Source: Arthrobacter sp. AL12 (lineage in GTDB: Bacteria > Actinomycetota > Actinomycetes > Actinomycetales > Micrococcaceae). From it: a stretch of 64,000 nt of DNA. The stretch covers positions 196,161-260,160 of the forward strand of contig NZ_JASBQY010000002.1 in assembly GCF_029960645.1 (NCBI RefSeq). Direction: 5' to 3'. Made by a program: the position numbers and the translations under genes. Under the pieces are notes generated by a model, which was not told the origin of the DNA, did no database searches, and saw only the letters and a program-made list of their open reading frames with translations. Each line of letters begins with the position of its first letter. Position 1 is the stretch's first letter. Shown in pieces: positions 15,525 through 23,782 of the stretch.

Positions 15525-17216
15525 ATGGGGGAACGACCAGACCCGACCGCCACTGAGCCGCAACCCATGATCGACGGTGTCCTCAGGGGCTTCGTTTCCA
15601 GGGCCGAGGAGCTGCTCCAGTCCCAGGAACGGATGGCCGGGCTGCTGGAGGCAGTCGTCGCCGTCGCCGAGGACCTCAGCCTCGATGCTGTGCTGGAACG
15701 GATGGTGCAGTCCGCCTGCCGCTTGCTCCATGCCCGCTATGGCGCCCTTGGCGTCATCGGCGACGACCACGCGCTCAGCCACTTCATCACGGTGGGCATC
15801 GACCAGGAGATGGCCGACAGGATCGGGCCCCTGCCCACCGGCCACGGAGTACTGGGCCTCCTGATTTCCGATCCCCGCCCCCTCCGGCTTCATGACCTGC
15901 ACAACCATCCGGAATCCTACGGCTTCCCGGCGAACCATCCCCCCATGAAGTCCTTCCTGGGCGTCCCCGTGCGGGTCCGGGACGTGGTATTCGGGAACCT
16001 CTATCTGACAGAAAAAGAAGACGGCAGCGACTTCACGGCCGAGGACGAGGGACTGGCAGTGGCCCTGGCGGCCGCCGCGGGCGTCGCCATTGAGAATGCC
16101 CGTCTCTACGACGACGCCCGGCGTCGGGCCCGCTGGCTGGAAGCCTGCATGGACGTCTCTGGGCTGATGCTCAGCAGCGACCGCGACTACACCTCCGGCG
16201 GGCTGGACCCCATCGCAAGCCGGGCCCTGCAGGAATCGGGGTCGCAGCTGGCCCTGCTCGTGGCGCCCGCCGCCGACGGCCACGGCCATATCGTCGCCGG
16301 TGCCGCCGGCGCAGGCAGTCCGCAGTTCTCCGGCCGTTCGCTGAGGCTCGATTCGCCGTTGCTGGAAAGTGTCCTGGACGGCGGCGAGCCGGTGGTGTTT
16401 GAGAACGCTTCCGCCCTTTTCGGAGGGATCGACAGCGGGATCACCGGTCCGCTGCTGGCGGTGGCCCTGAGCACCCAGGGAGCGCACCACGGGCTCCTGC
16501 TGCTGATCCGGGACCCGAACGCGCTGCGCTACGCTCGCACGGAGATCGAGATGGGGGCCGTCTTCGGTTCCCATGTCGCGCTCGCCCTGGAGCTCGCCCG
16601 CGTTCACCGGCTCCGCGAGGAGCTGCTGGTTTTCACCGACCGGGACCGGATCGCCCGGGACCTGCACGACCTCGTGATCCAGCGGCTGTTTGCGGCCGGA
16701 CTCAGTGTCCAGAGCCTGACCCGTTTTACCAAGGACGAGCTTGCCACCGAGCGGATCCGCAATATCACCAACGAGCTTGACGAAGCGATCCGAAGCCTGC
16801 GTGACACCATCTACTCGCTCAAGAGCAGCAGCGGGGGAACGGAAGCGCTCAGCGGACGGATCCGTCGGGTCACGCGCAGCTCGGCGAAGTACATGCCGTT
16901 CACTCCGCGCCTGATCATCACCGGCCCGGTGGACGCCGTCACGCCGGACAAGGCGGACAATGTCGTGGCCGTGGTCTCCGAGGGGCTCAGCAACGCCATC
17001 AGGCATTCCGGCGCGGACACGATTTCTGTATCAGTGGGTGTGGTCAAGGGCCGCGTGACGGTGGTCATCACGGACAACGGAGCCGGCTTCGCCGAACCCG
17101 AGAAACGCCGGGGACTCGCCAATCTGGAGGACCGCGCCCGGATGCTGGATGGCGAATGCACCATCACCAGCGCCCTCGACGCCGGCACGAGCCTTGAGTG
17201 GTCGGTGCCGCTCTAG
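15525..17216 (+). CDS. DosS/DevS-like GAF-domain sensor histidine kinase
   Basis: A 563-residue cytoplasmic sensor kinase. GAF1 (about residues 50-195) contains R-Y-G-A-L-G-V and G-V-L-G-L-L-I-S-D-P-R-P-L-R-L. It also has F-P-A-N-H-P-P-M with His138 at the position of the heme-ligating His149 of M. tuberculosis DosS. GAF2 covers about 215-365. The HisKA_3 motif D-R-D-R-I-A-R-D-L-H-D-L-V-I-Q-R-L-F places the phosphorylated histidine at 381, and the ATPase domain ends the protein (V-S-E-G-L-S-N-A-I-R-H, D-N-G-A-G-F). By homology it would sense O2, NO or redox state and phosphorylate the regulator encoded convergently at 17263. ATG 15525 is preferred because GGAG at 15511-15514 lies 10 bp upstream, too close to the ATG at 15516. 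Confidence 0.92.
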   Translation: MGERPDPTATEPQPMIDGVLRGFVSRAEELLQSQERMAGLLEAVVAVAEDLSLDAVLERMVQSACRLLHARYGALGVIGDDHALSHFITVGIDQEMADRIGPLPTGHGVLGLLISDPRPLRLHDLHNHPESYGFPANHPPMKSFLGVPVRVRDVVFGNLYLTEKEDGSDFTAEDEGLAVALAAAAGVAIENARLYDDARRRARWLEACMDVSGLMLSSDRDYTSGGLDPIASRALQESGSQLALLVAPAADGHGHIVAGAAGAGSPQFSGRSLRLDSPLLESVLDGGEPVVFENASALFGGIDSGITGPLLAVALSTQGAHHGLLLLIRDPNALRYARTEIEMGAVFGSHVALALELARVHRLREELLVFTDRDRIARDLHDLVIQRLFAAGLSVQSLTRFTKDELATERIRNITNELDEAIRSLRDTIYSLKSSSGGTEALSGRIRRVTRSSAKYMPFTPRLIITGPVDAVTPDKADNVVAVVSEGLSNAIRHSGADTISVSVGVVKGRVTVVITDNGAGFAEPEKRRGLANLEDRARMLDGECTITSALDAGTSLEWSVPL

Positions 17217-17262
17217 CCGCAGGCGGCGGCGGCGCGGCCGTCAACGGGCGGGCCCTGTGCGG

Positions 17263-17991
17263 CTAGCGGACAGTGTGTGGGCGGTTGGTTTCGGCATGGC
17301 TTCCGGAGGCCACCGGTGAGGAGGGCCCGGCGATGAACACAGCGGCCTGGGTCCGGCGTTCGAATCCCAGCTTGGCCAGCAGGGATGATACGTAGTTCTT
17401 GACGGTCTTCTCCGCGAGGAACATTTCCGCAGCAATCTGGCGGTTCGTGAGCCCGCCGCCCACCAGTTCCAGGACCCGGCGCTCCTGCGGCGTGAGGGAG
17501 GATGTCCGGGGGTCCACCTCCTCGGCCTCGACAAGGCTGTCGACGACGCCCGCCGCGACGCCCTCCGCGAAGAGAGACTCGCCGGCAGCCGCCCGGCGCA
17601 GTGCCCCGATCAGGTCGGTGCCGCCGATTTCCTTGAGCACATAGCCGCTTGCGCCCGCCAGCACGGCGCCGCGCAGGGCCTGTTCGTCATCGAAGCTGGT
17701 AAGGATGATGCAGTTCAGCGACGGGTCAACCGAGCGCACGTCCCGGCATACCTCAATCCCGGTCCCGTCCGGCAGCCGGGCGTCGAGCACACTGACGTCC
17801 GGATGGAGCGCCGGAATACGGCGGGTGGCCTCGACGGCGGAACCCGAACTCCCGACCACCAGGAAGCCCTCACCCTCGAGGAGCTCCTGAAGTCCGCGCC
17901 TGACGAGCTCGTGGTCATCCAGGATGAAAACACGGATGACGGCCGGCGCTCCGTCGGGTGCAGTGAGACCTGCATCTGCCCAGGCAATCAT
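17263..17991 (-). CDS. DosR/NarL-type response regulator
   Basis: A 242-residue transcription factor with an N-terminal receiver domain (V-F-I-L-D-D-H-E-L-V-R-R-G, phosphoacceptor Asp in V-L-D-A-R-L-P-D-G, L-T-S-F, G-Y-V-L-K). The C-terminal LuxR-type helix-turn-helix reads L-T-P-Q-E-R-R-V-L-E-L-V-G-G-G-L-T-N-R-Q-I-A, then K-T-V-K-N-Y-V-S-S-L-L-A-K-L-G. The helix-turn-helix closely resembles that of DevR/DosR. AGGAGAATC directly precedes the ATG at 17991. The gene converges with the DosS-like kinase and their stops are 46 bp apart, unlike the mycobacterial devR-devS operon, but the pair is the obvious two-component partnership. Its first 16 residues before the receiver are an unusual short extension. 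Confidence 0.92.
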   Translation of the reverse strand: MIAWADAGLTAPDGAPAVIRVFILDDHELVRRGLQELLEGEGFLVVGSSGSAVEATRRIPALHPDVSVLDARLPDGTGIEVCRDVRSVDPSLNCIILTSFDDEQALRGAVLAGASGYVLKEIGGTDLIGALRRAAAGESLFAEGVAAGVVDSLVEAEEVDPRTSSLTPQERRVLELVGGGLTNRQIAAEMFLAEKTVKNYVSSLLAKLGFERRTQAAVFIAGPSSPVASGSHAETNRPHTVR

Positions 17992-18350
17992 GATTCTCCT
18001 GTCCGGCGGCTTGCGCTGCCATGAATGGTGAGGTGCTCCCCAGCCTGATTTCGCAGATGGCGCCTGCGGGTCGTGCCTGTTAAATCCATTGTCGCTGACC
18101 CAGGTGCCGCCGTCGCTGCCGATTGCCGCCTGGTCCCCGTTGTTACGTCCGTTCAACCATTGTCCGCTCCGGGAGCCTGTTCGGTCCCGGAGACTGCAAT
18201 TCTTCTCCGTGTCCAGGGCCCCGGCAAGGGTCATTGGTCCCGCCGGGGCAGGCCGGCGGGCTGTCCCGGTGACTTCCGGCCCTAGCTGCTTCCGCGGCCC
18301 GCGCGGCACTATAGGCTGGACGCGACCGCCGTATGACGAAGGGATCTGCC
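17992..18350. other. Divergent intergenic region between dosR-like and usp genes
   Basis: This 359-bp stretch holds no gene that I can support. It carries the best DosR-type dyad of the window at 18228-18241. The sequence is otherwise of ordinary composition, and no second dyad of similar quality was seen near the regulator start, so autoregulation is not indicated. Confidence 0.6.
18228..18241. promoter_or_regulatory. Candidate DosR-type box upstream of usp
   Basis: GGGTCATTGGTCCC fits GGG-N-C-N4-G-N-CCC exactly; the reverse strand reads GGGACCAATGACCC, differing from the mycobacterial DosR consensus mainly in the central bases. It lies 109 bp upstream of the universal stress protein ATG, beside the gene for a DosR-like regulator. 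Confidence 0.45.
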
Positions 18351-18803
18351 ATGACCGAAGCCAGGGACATCCGGACCATTGTGGTGGGGGTTGATGGTTC
18401 CGATGCGTCGGTGGAGGCGCTTCGCCAGGCCCAGGGACTTGCTGTGCCGCTCTCGGCGACGCTGGTGGCGCTGGCCAGCTGGGACGTCCCTCCGGTGTAT
18501 GACGGTTACGTCGCGATGGGAATAGATGACTTCGATGTCCGGGCCGGAGAGATACTGCAGGAGACGGTGGAGAAGGCCTTCGGGGTGGATACCCCGGCCA
18601 ACGTCGAGAGCCGCCTCGTCCAGGGCCACCCGCGGCACACCCTGATTGAGGCCAGCAAGGACGCCGACCTGGTGGTGGTGGGGCGCCGCGGGCACGGAGG
18701 CTTCGGCGGAATGCTGATCGGATCGGTGAGCTCTGCCCTGGTGGCCCACGCCCATTGCCCCGTCCTGGTCGTCCATTCACCGGAAGTGAAGGCCGCCAAG
18801 TAG
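18351..18803 (+). CDS. Universal stress protein (UspA family)
   Basis: A 150-residue single-domain universal stress protein. The N-terminus I-V-V-G-V-D-G-S-D-A-S is the usual first strand and nucleotide-binding Asp. The ATP-binding signature G-R-R-G-H-G-G-F-G-G-M-L-I-G-S-V-S fits G-x2-G-x9-G-S, and V-L-V-V-H closes the fold, so ATP binding is expected. Such proteins are among the most strongly DosR-induced genes in mycobacteria. ATG 18351 is preferred over an in-frame ATG at 18333 because AAGGGA lies six bases before it. A candidate DosR box is at 18228-18241. The gene is convergent with PNPOx paralogue B. Confidence 0.95.
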   Translation: MTEARDIRTIVVGVDGSDASVEALRQAQGLAVPLSATLVALASWDVPPVYDGYVAMGIDDFDVRAGEILQETVEKAFGVDTPANVESRLVQGHPRHTLIEASKDADLVVVGRRGHGGFGGMLIGSVSSALVAHAHCPVLVVHSPEVKAAK

Positions 18804-18857
18804 GAACGGCCCGGCCCGCTGATCGAACGGCGCCTTAACCGACCGAAGCCCTATTCG

Positions 18858-18962
18858 GCCTAATCGAACGGTGCCTAATCGAACGGTGCCTAATCGAACG
18901 GTGCCTAATCGAACGGTGCCTATTCGAACGGTGCCTATTCGAACGGTGCCTATTCGAACGAG
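18858..18962. repeat. Seven-copy 15-bp tandem repeat
   Basis: The unit GCCTAATCGAACGGT occurs four times and the variant GCCTATTCGAACGGT three times, the last copy ending differently. More degenerate copies lie at about 18830-18857. The array overlaps the stop codon of the PNPOx-like gene on the minus strand, and since 15 is a multiple of three every copy carries an in-frame F-D-stop or F-E-stop. Confidence 0.92.
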
Positions 18963-19420
18963 GCGCGGCGGGGATCGGAGAGCCGGGTGCTCCACAGGTC
19001 CGGCCGGTTGACCTTGAACCGGCGCCCGGTCAGGGCCTTCGGGGAAAGCCGGACGTAGTAGTTCTTGTCGCCCGGCTGCCACGGTTCCAGCAACAGGGAG
19101 TCGACAGTTTCCTTCTCCTGCTGGCTTTCGATCAGTGCCGCCTCGCCGCGGGCAACCACGCTCCAGGCCTGCTGCTCGTGGGTGTCGTACCCGTCAATTT
19201 CGAAGGCGATGGGTTTTGCTGTCATCGCCGCCCACAGCTTGGTGCCTCCGGCGGTGCGGAACACGATCGAACGGCGCTCGAGCGCGAAGTTGACCGGGAA
19301 GATCTCCGGATGCCCGTCCACGATCAGGGCGATCCGCCCCACAACCTCGGTGTCCAGCAGGACCCAGCACTGGTCGATGGACAGTCCAAAATCGGGCGCA
19401 GGCGTCGTCTCTGTGTTCAT
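18950..19420 (-). CDS. Pyridoxamine 5'-phosphate oxidase-like flavin protein (paralogue B)
   Basis: A 156-residue split-barrel protein, paralogous to the one at 14857-15345. Shared features are C-W-V-L-L-D-T-E-V-V-G-R-I-A-L, H-P-E-I-F-P-V-N-F, V-F-R-T-A-G-G-T-K-L-W, A-W-S-V-V-A-R-G and L-T-G-R-R-F-K-V. The function is unknown; flavin binding and a reductase role are family-level expectations. Its last codons (S-F-E-stop) form the first unit of the 15-bp tandem repeat, which has duplicated the stop codon downstream. A DosR-like dyad lies 38 bp before its ATG. Together with paralogue A, the kinase, the regulator and the stress protein it forms a compact stress-response neighbourhood. Confidence 0.88.
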   Translation of the reverse strand: MNTETTPAPDFGLSIDQCWVLLDTEVVGRIALIVDGHPEIFPVNFALERRSIVFRTAGGTKLWAAMTAKPIAFEIDGYDTHEQQAWSVVARGEAALIESQQEKETVDSLLLEPWQPGDKNYYVRLSPKALTGRRFKVNRPDLWSTRLSDPRRASFE

Positions 19421-19457
19421 GTGGACCCACGTTACGTATTGTGCCGTGCCCCCATTA

Positions 19458-19471
19458 GGGCCATTAGGCCT
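19458..19471. promoter_or_regulatory. Candidate DosR-type box upstream of PNPOx-B
   Basis: GGGCCATTAGGCCT shares 10 of 14 positions with the box before usp and matches the GGG-N-C-N4-G-N-CC skeleton except for the final base. It lies 38 bp upstream of the PNPOx-B start and is preceded by a second overlapping half-dyad, CCCCCATTAGGG. Confidence 0.35.
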
Positions 19472-19508
19472 CTAGCCCCCGACGCCCGGCTCTGGTAGCG
19501 GCGGGCGC

Positions 19509-20972
19509 CTACCAGGGGCTCGGCCTGTAGTCCTTCAGAAAGACGCCGAACTGGTCCTCGCCCGACTCGCCCATGACGATCGGATCGTACACCCGCGCGG
19601 CCCCGTCAACCAGGTCCAAGGGGGCGTGGAAGCCCTCCTCCATCAGCCGGACCTTCGTGTAATGCGGGCGCTCATCCGTGATCCAGCCGGTGTCAACGGC
19701 CGTCATCAGGATGCCGTCCTCGTCCAGCATTTCCTGGGCGCTGGTCCGGGTCAACATGTTCAGCGCCGCTTTGGCCATATTCGTGTGCGGGTGCCCGGGA
19801 CCCTTGTAGGCGCGGGAGAACTGGCCTTCCATGGCGCTGACGTTCACGATGTACTTACGCCGCGCGGTGGAGCGCCTCATCGCCCCGCGGAGCCGGCTGA
19901 CGAGCAGGAACGGTGCGGTGACGTTGCACAGCTGGACTTCGAGCATTTCGAGGGGGTCCACCTCGTCGACCACCTGGGTCCAGCTGTTGATGCTGGCCTG
20001 GTCGGGAACGAGGCCGCCGGCGTCGATCGCGGTACCGGCGGCGATGCGCTCCAGCGAGGCGGACCCGGTGGACAGCGCCAGCGAGGTGATCGCGTCCCCG
20101 GCGAGCACCGGGTGTTCCAGCACGGTGCTCGCCAGGGCCAGCGGGTGCTTGTCGTGGGCGTGGCCGAAGGTCACCAGTTCCGGGCCGCCGTTCGCGGCCT
20201 GGAGCGCCGCGGGGAGGGGCTCGTCCTCGGCGTCGACCAGGGGCTTGTAGGCGTTCCCGGAACGTCGCACGGTCTGGGCGGCGTTGTTGATGATGATGTC
20301 GAGCGGGCCGGCGGCGTCGAGGGAATCGGTCAGCGCCATCACCTGCGAGGGATCGCGCAGGTCTATGCCGACGATCCGCAGCCGGTCAAGCCACTCGCCG
20401 CTGTCGTCCATCGCGGCGAAGCGCCGCGCGGCGTCCTTGGGAAAGCGGGTGGTGATGGTGGTGTGGGCGCCGTCGCGGAGCAGCCGCAGCGCGATGTACA
20501 TGCCGATCTTGGCCCGGCCGCCGGTCAGGAGGGCGCGGCGTCCGCTCAGGTCCGTCCGGGCGTCGCGCTTGCTGTGGCTGAAAGCCGCGCATTCGGGGCA
20601 CAGCTGGTGGTAGAAGGCGTCCACCTGGGTGAAGTGCTGCTTGCAGATGTAGCAGGGCCTGGACCTGATCAGGTGCCCGGCGATGCTCCCCGATGTGGAG
20701 GGGGCGAGCTTGTTGCCGCGGGTCTCGTCGTCGATCCGGTCCGGGGCCGCCGTCGCCGTCTGGGCGATCACGGCGCGGTCCGCCTCCGCAATGAGATCCC
20801 GCTTACTGACCCTGCGGTGGCGCTTGACGGCTTTGAACATCTTGCCGGTGGCACGGCGCACCGAAACGTAGTCCGGGTGCTCCTCGTCGTAGACGTGGAT
20901 ACTGTTCAGGACCTTCAGGCAGGCCTGGATTTCCTCGGGGGTCAGATCGGAGGGCACATCGGGGGAGCTCAT
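19509..20972 (-). CDS. SDR-type oxidoreductase with N-terminal zinc ribbon
   Basis: A 487-residue protein, about twice the length of a classical SDR. Residues 1-100 are a charged helical region. C-Y-I-C at 107-110 and C-P-E-C at 125-128 look like a four-cysteine zinc ribbon. A Rossmann domain starts near 147 with L-L-T-G-G-R-A-K-I-G and continues with D-I-I-I-N-N-A-A-Q-T and V-S-A-M-E-G-Q-F. At the catalytic Tyr-x3-Lys position the sequence reads T-N-M-A-K, so Tyr is replaced by Thr. The enzyme may therefore use a different mechanism or be a binding protein. The large insert around residues 230-340 is unusual. It stands alone upstream of glgC on the same strand, 72 bp apart. Confidence 0.85.
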   Translation of the reverse strand: MSSPDVPSDLTPEEIQACLKVLNSIHVYDEEHPDYVSVRRATGKMFKAVKRHRRVSKRDLIAEADRAVIAQTATAAPDRIDDETRGNKLAPSTSGSIAGHLIRSRPCYICKQHFTQVDAFYHQLCPECAAFSHSKRDARTDLSGRRALLTGGRAKIGMYIALRLLRDGAHTTITTRFPKDAARRFAAMDDSGEWLDRLRIVGIDLRDPSQVMALTDSLDAAGPLDIIINNAAQTVRRSGNAYKPLVDAEDEPLPAALQAANGGPELVTFGHAHDKHPLALASTVLEHPVLAGDAITSLALSTGSASLERIAAGTAIDAGGLVPDQASINSWTQVVDEVDPLEMLEVQLCNVTAPFLLVSRLRGAMRRSTARRKYIVNVSAMEGQFSRAYKGPGHPHTNMAKAALNMLTRTSAQEMLDEDGILMTAVDTGWITDERPHYTKVRLMEEGFHAPLDLVDGAARVYDPIVMGESGEDQFGVFLKDYRPSPW

Positions 20973-21044
20973 TGCCCCAATTTTACAGCCTGCGGGGAGC
21001 CCGGCCCGACGCCGTGTCCGGACTCCCGCTACAGCAGTTCAGGC

Positions 21045-22454
21045 TCAGGGGGCGTTGCTTGCCCGCGGAGCGGTGACGCCGACGGCGGCTGCCTGGACTT
21101 CCGCCACCTTGTCCACGGATTCCCGCAGAGCGGGCCAGTGCTCCGTGGCGGCCCTGACCGCGTCCGGCACCAGGATCAGGTTGGCGGCAGACAAGGCGCG
21201 TTCCCCTTCGCCGGGCTCCGGGACGACCTGTCCCTTGGACAGCACGGTGATGCCCGAGTCGGTGACCTTGAATCCGCGGGCCCGGTCCAGTTCGGCGTCG
21301 AGCCCGATCGCGGCGCCAGCCGGGACCTGGACGTTCTTATCGATGATGGCCCGTTTGACGACGGCGCCCTCACCGATGTTGACCTTGTCCATCAGCACGG
21401 AGTCGAGCACCCGGCTGGACGTGCCCACATAGACGTCGTTGGACAGCACGGAGCCTTCCACGATGCCGCCGGAGATCACGGTGCCGCTGGCAACAATCGA
21501 ATCCAGCGCCGTGCCGACCGTGTTCTTCTGGCCGCGGACGAACTTGGCCGGCGGGGAGATGCTCTGCCGGGTGTAGATCGGCCATTCCGAGTTGTAGAGG
21601 TTGAAGACCGGCACGGGCGAGATGAGGTCCATGTGCGCGTCGTAGAACGAGTCGATGGTGCCGACGTCGCGCCAGTAGGTGCGGTCGCGTTCGGTGGAGC
21701 CGGGGATCTGGTTCAGGGTGAAGTCGTAGACCCCGGCCTCGCCCTTGTCGACGAAGTAGGGAATGATGTCCCCACCCATGTCGTGCTTGGTGTCCAGCCG
21801 TTCGGCGTCGACGTGCAGGGCTTCGACGAGGGCGTCGGCGTTGAAGACGTAGTTGCCCATAGAGGCGAGGAACTGGGAGGGGTCGGCGGCCAGTCCCGGT
21901 GTGGAGGACGGCTTCTCGACGAAGGCCGCGATCTTCTCCGGGTTGTCCTGGTCCACTTCGATCACACCGAACTGGTCCGCCATGTGCAGCGGCTGGCGGA
22001 CGGCCGCGACGGTGGCCTTGGCGCCGCTGGCGACGTGCTGGTCCACCATCTGGGCGAAGTCCATCCGGTACACGTGGTCTGCGCCCACGACGACGACGAT
22101 GTCGGGTTTGGCGTCATGGATGAGGTTCAGGGACTGGTAGATGGCGTTGGCGCTGCCGAGGAACCAGCTTTTGCCCACGCGCTGCTGTGCGGGGACCGAG
22201 GCGATGTAGTTGCCCAGCTGCGTGGACATCCGCCAGGTTTCGGAAATATGGCGGTCCAGGCTGTGCGACTTGTACTGCGTCAGGACGACGATCTGCAAAT
22301 AGCGCGAATTGACCAGGTTCGACAAGGCAAAGTCAATGAGCCGGTAACTTCCGGCAAACGGGACGCCGGGTTTAGCCCGGTCCGCCGTCAATGGCATGAG
22401 CCGGTTTCCCTCGCCACCTGCGAGGACAATGGCGAGAACCTTCTTATTCGGCAT
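21045..22454 (-). CDS. glgC: Glucose-1-phosphate adenylyltransferase GlgC
   Basis: GlgC makes ADP-glucose from glucose-1-phosphate and ATP, the committed step of bacterial glycogen synthesis. The 469-residue protein shows the nucleotidyltransferase start [18 protein letters not shown], then [20 protein letters not shown]. It also has [22 protein letters not shown] and a left-handed beta-helix C-terminal domain with regulatory sites. Its length is longer than the typical 405-430 because of about 40 extra C-terminal residues (from V-P-E-P-G-E onward), which I do not recognise. AGGAGCGATCACC precedes the ATG. It is divergent from glgA, so the two likely share a regulatory region at 22455-22557. 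Confidence 0.95.
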   Translation of the reverse strand: MPNKKVLAIVLAGGEGNRLMPLTADRAKPGVPFAGSYRLIDFALSNLVNSRYLQIVVLTQYKSHSLDRHISETWRMSTQLGNYIASVPAQQRVGKSWFLGSANAIYQSLNLIHDAKPDIVVVVGADHVYRMDFAQMVDQHVASGAKATVAAVRQPLHMADQFGVIEVDQDNPEKIAAFVEKPSSTPGLAADPSQFLASMGNYVFNADALVEALHVDAERLDTKHDMGGDIIPYFVDKGEAGVYDFTLNQIPGSTERDRTYWRDVGTIDSFYDAHMDLISPVPVFNLYNSEWPIYTRQSISPPAKFVRGQKNTVGTALDSIVASGTVISGGIVEGSVLSNDVYVGTSSRVLDSVLMDKVNIGEGAVVKRAIIDKNVQVPAGAAIGLDAELDRARGFKVTDSGITVLSKGQVVPEPGEGERALSAANLILVPDAVRAATEHWPALRESVDKVAEVQAAAVGVTAPRASNAP

Positions 22455-22544
22455 GGTGATCGCTCCTGAACGCCTTTAGTACTTCCCCAAAACAGTCCGG
22501 CACGCCCGAACGTCTTCACACTAGATCAGTTCCACCGTAACGAC

Positions 22545-22550
22545 TACCTT
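22545..22550 (+). promoter_or_regulatory. Probable -10 element for leaderless glgA
   Basis: TACCTT fits the TANNNT -10 pattern and ends 8 bp before the GTG of glgA. There is no ribosome-binding sequence, which suggests a leaderless transcript. Confidence 0.5.
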
Positions 22551-22557
22551 GGGGTTT

Positions 22558-23763
22558 GTGCGTATAGACATTGTGACCAAGGAATTCCCGCCCGAAATCT
22601 ATGGCGGCGCCGGGGTCCACGTGGCCGAGCTCAGCAGGGTGCTCGCCCAGCACGTGGATCTGCAGGTGCGCGCCTTCGGCGCGCCCCGTGAACCGGGGTA
22701 TCACGGTGCGACGGTGACGTCCTACGCCGTGCCCGAGGATCTCGGCGGGGCGAACGCCGCACTGCAGACCCTGGGGGTGGATTTGCGGATCGTCCCGGAC
22801 ATTGCCGGCGCCGATGTGGTGCACTCGCACACCTGGTACGCCAACATGGCCGGGCACATCGCCTCGCTGCTGCACGGCATTCCGCATGTTCTCAGCGCCC
22901 ACAGCCTGGAACCGCTGCGTCCGTGGAAGGCCGAGCAGCTCGCCGGCGGCTACGCCCTGTCCTCCTGGGTGGAAAAAACCGCGTACGAGGCAGCGGCCGC
23001 GATCATCGCCGTGTCCGAGGGCATGCGCCAGGACATCCTCCGCAGCTACCCCGAGGTGGACCCGGCCAAGGTCAAGGTGGTGCACAACGGCATCGATGTC
23101 AGCCAGTGGAACCGGGATGAGGGTGATGACATCATCCGCGGACTCGGCATTGACCCAGAGCGGCCCAGCGTTGTCTTCGTGGGCCGGAACACCCGGCAGA
23201 AGGGCGTACCGTACCTCCTGCGGGCCGCCGCCAAGCTCCCGGCCGACGTGCAGCTGGTCCTTTGCCTGGGTGCAGCGGACACTCCGGAACTGGCGGCCGA
23301 GACGGCACGCCTGATCGAGGAGCTGCAGAGCCAGCGCAGCGGCGTCATCCTGATCGAGCGGATGCTGCCCCGCAACGAAGTCGTCCAGGTGCTGAGCCAC
23401 GCGACCGCGTTCGCGTGCCCGTCCATCTACGAGCCGCTGGGCATCGTGAACCTCGAGGCGATGGCCTGCGGCGCCGCCGTTGTGGCCAGCGCCACCGGCG
23501 GAATCCCCGAAGTGGTCCGGCACGGCGAGACCGGACTACTGGTTCCGATCGAGCAGGTCACGGACGGTACGGGCATCCCCCTGGACCCGGAGAAATTCGT
23601 CACCGACTTCGCCGAGGCGCTTATCGAGGTGGTGTCCAATCCCGAGCGGGCACGCGCCATGGGTGAGGCCGGCCGGCGCCGGGCCGAGGAGCACTTCTCC
23701 TGGGAATCCATCACGGAAACCACCCTCGAGGTCTACCGCTCGGTGCTCCCCGCGGGTTCCTGA
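22558..23763 (+). CDS. glgA: Glycogen synthase, actinobacterial GT4 type
   Basis: A 401-residue glycosyltransferase of the GT4 family that in actinobacteria uses ADP-glucose from GlgC. Mycobacterial relatives (GlgM/Rv1212c) also make maltose-1-phosphate, so the product could be glycogen or a glycogen precursor. The opening R-I-D-I-V-T-K-E-F-P-P-E-I-Y-G-G-A-G-V-H is the family signature with the K-x-G-G-like loop. The C-terminal domain has V-F-V-G-R-N-T-R-Q-K-G-V-P-Y-L-L and the E-x7-E motif in P-S-I-Y-E-P-L-G-I-V-N-L-E-A-M-A. GTG 22558 gives the conserved N-terminus. The gene is divergent from glgC and followed by a strong hairpin. Confidence 0.93.
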   Translation: MRIDIVTKEFPPEIYGGAGVHVAELSRVLAQHVDLQVRAFGAPREPGYHGATVTSYAVPEDLGGANAALQTLGVDLRIVPDIAGADVVHSHTWYANMAGHIASLLHGIPHVLSAHSLEPLRPWKAEQLAGGYALSSWVEKTAYEAAAAIIAVSEGMRQDILRSYPEVDPAKVKVVHNGIDVSQWNRDEGDDIIRGLGIDPERPSVVFVGRNTRQKGVPYLLRAAAKLPADVQLVLCLGAADTPELAAETARLIEELQSQRSGVILIERMLPRNEVVQVLSHATAFACPSIYEPLGIVNLEAMACGAAVVASATGGIPEVVRHGETGLLVPIEQVTDGTGIPLDPEKFVTDFAEALIEVVSNPERARAMGEAGRRRAEEHFSWESITETTLEVYRSVLPAGS

Positions 23764-23782
23764 CCCTCGTCAACCGAGGAGC

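Noticed and set aside
17992..18780. N-terminal extension of the DosR-like response regulator on the minus strand (long frame to 18780)
   Set aside because: The receiver domain starts near ATG 17991 with a good AGGAGA site; the extra residues are Pro/Arg-rich, cross usp on the other strand and have no domain.
18858..18962. CRISPR-like array of the 15-bp tandem repeat
   Set aside because: The units are contiguous without spacers and too short, and no cas genes are present.
19626..22469. A 947-residue plus-strand open frame antisense to the SDR and glgC genes
   Set aside because: It is a mirror frame: its residues are the low-complexity Gly/Arg/Val/His mix seen on the opposite strand of GC-rich genes, and both minus-strand genes have clear family motifs.
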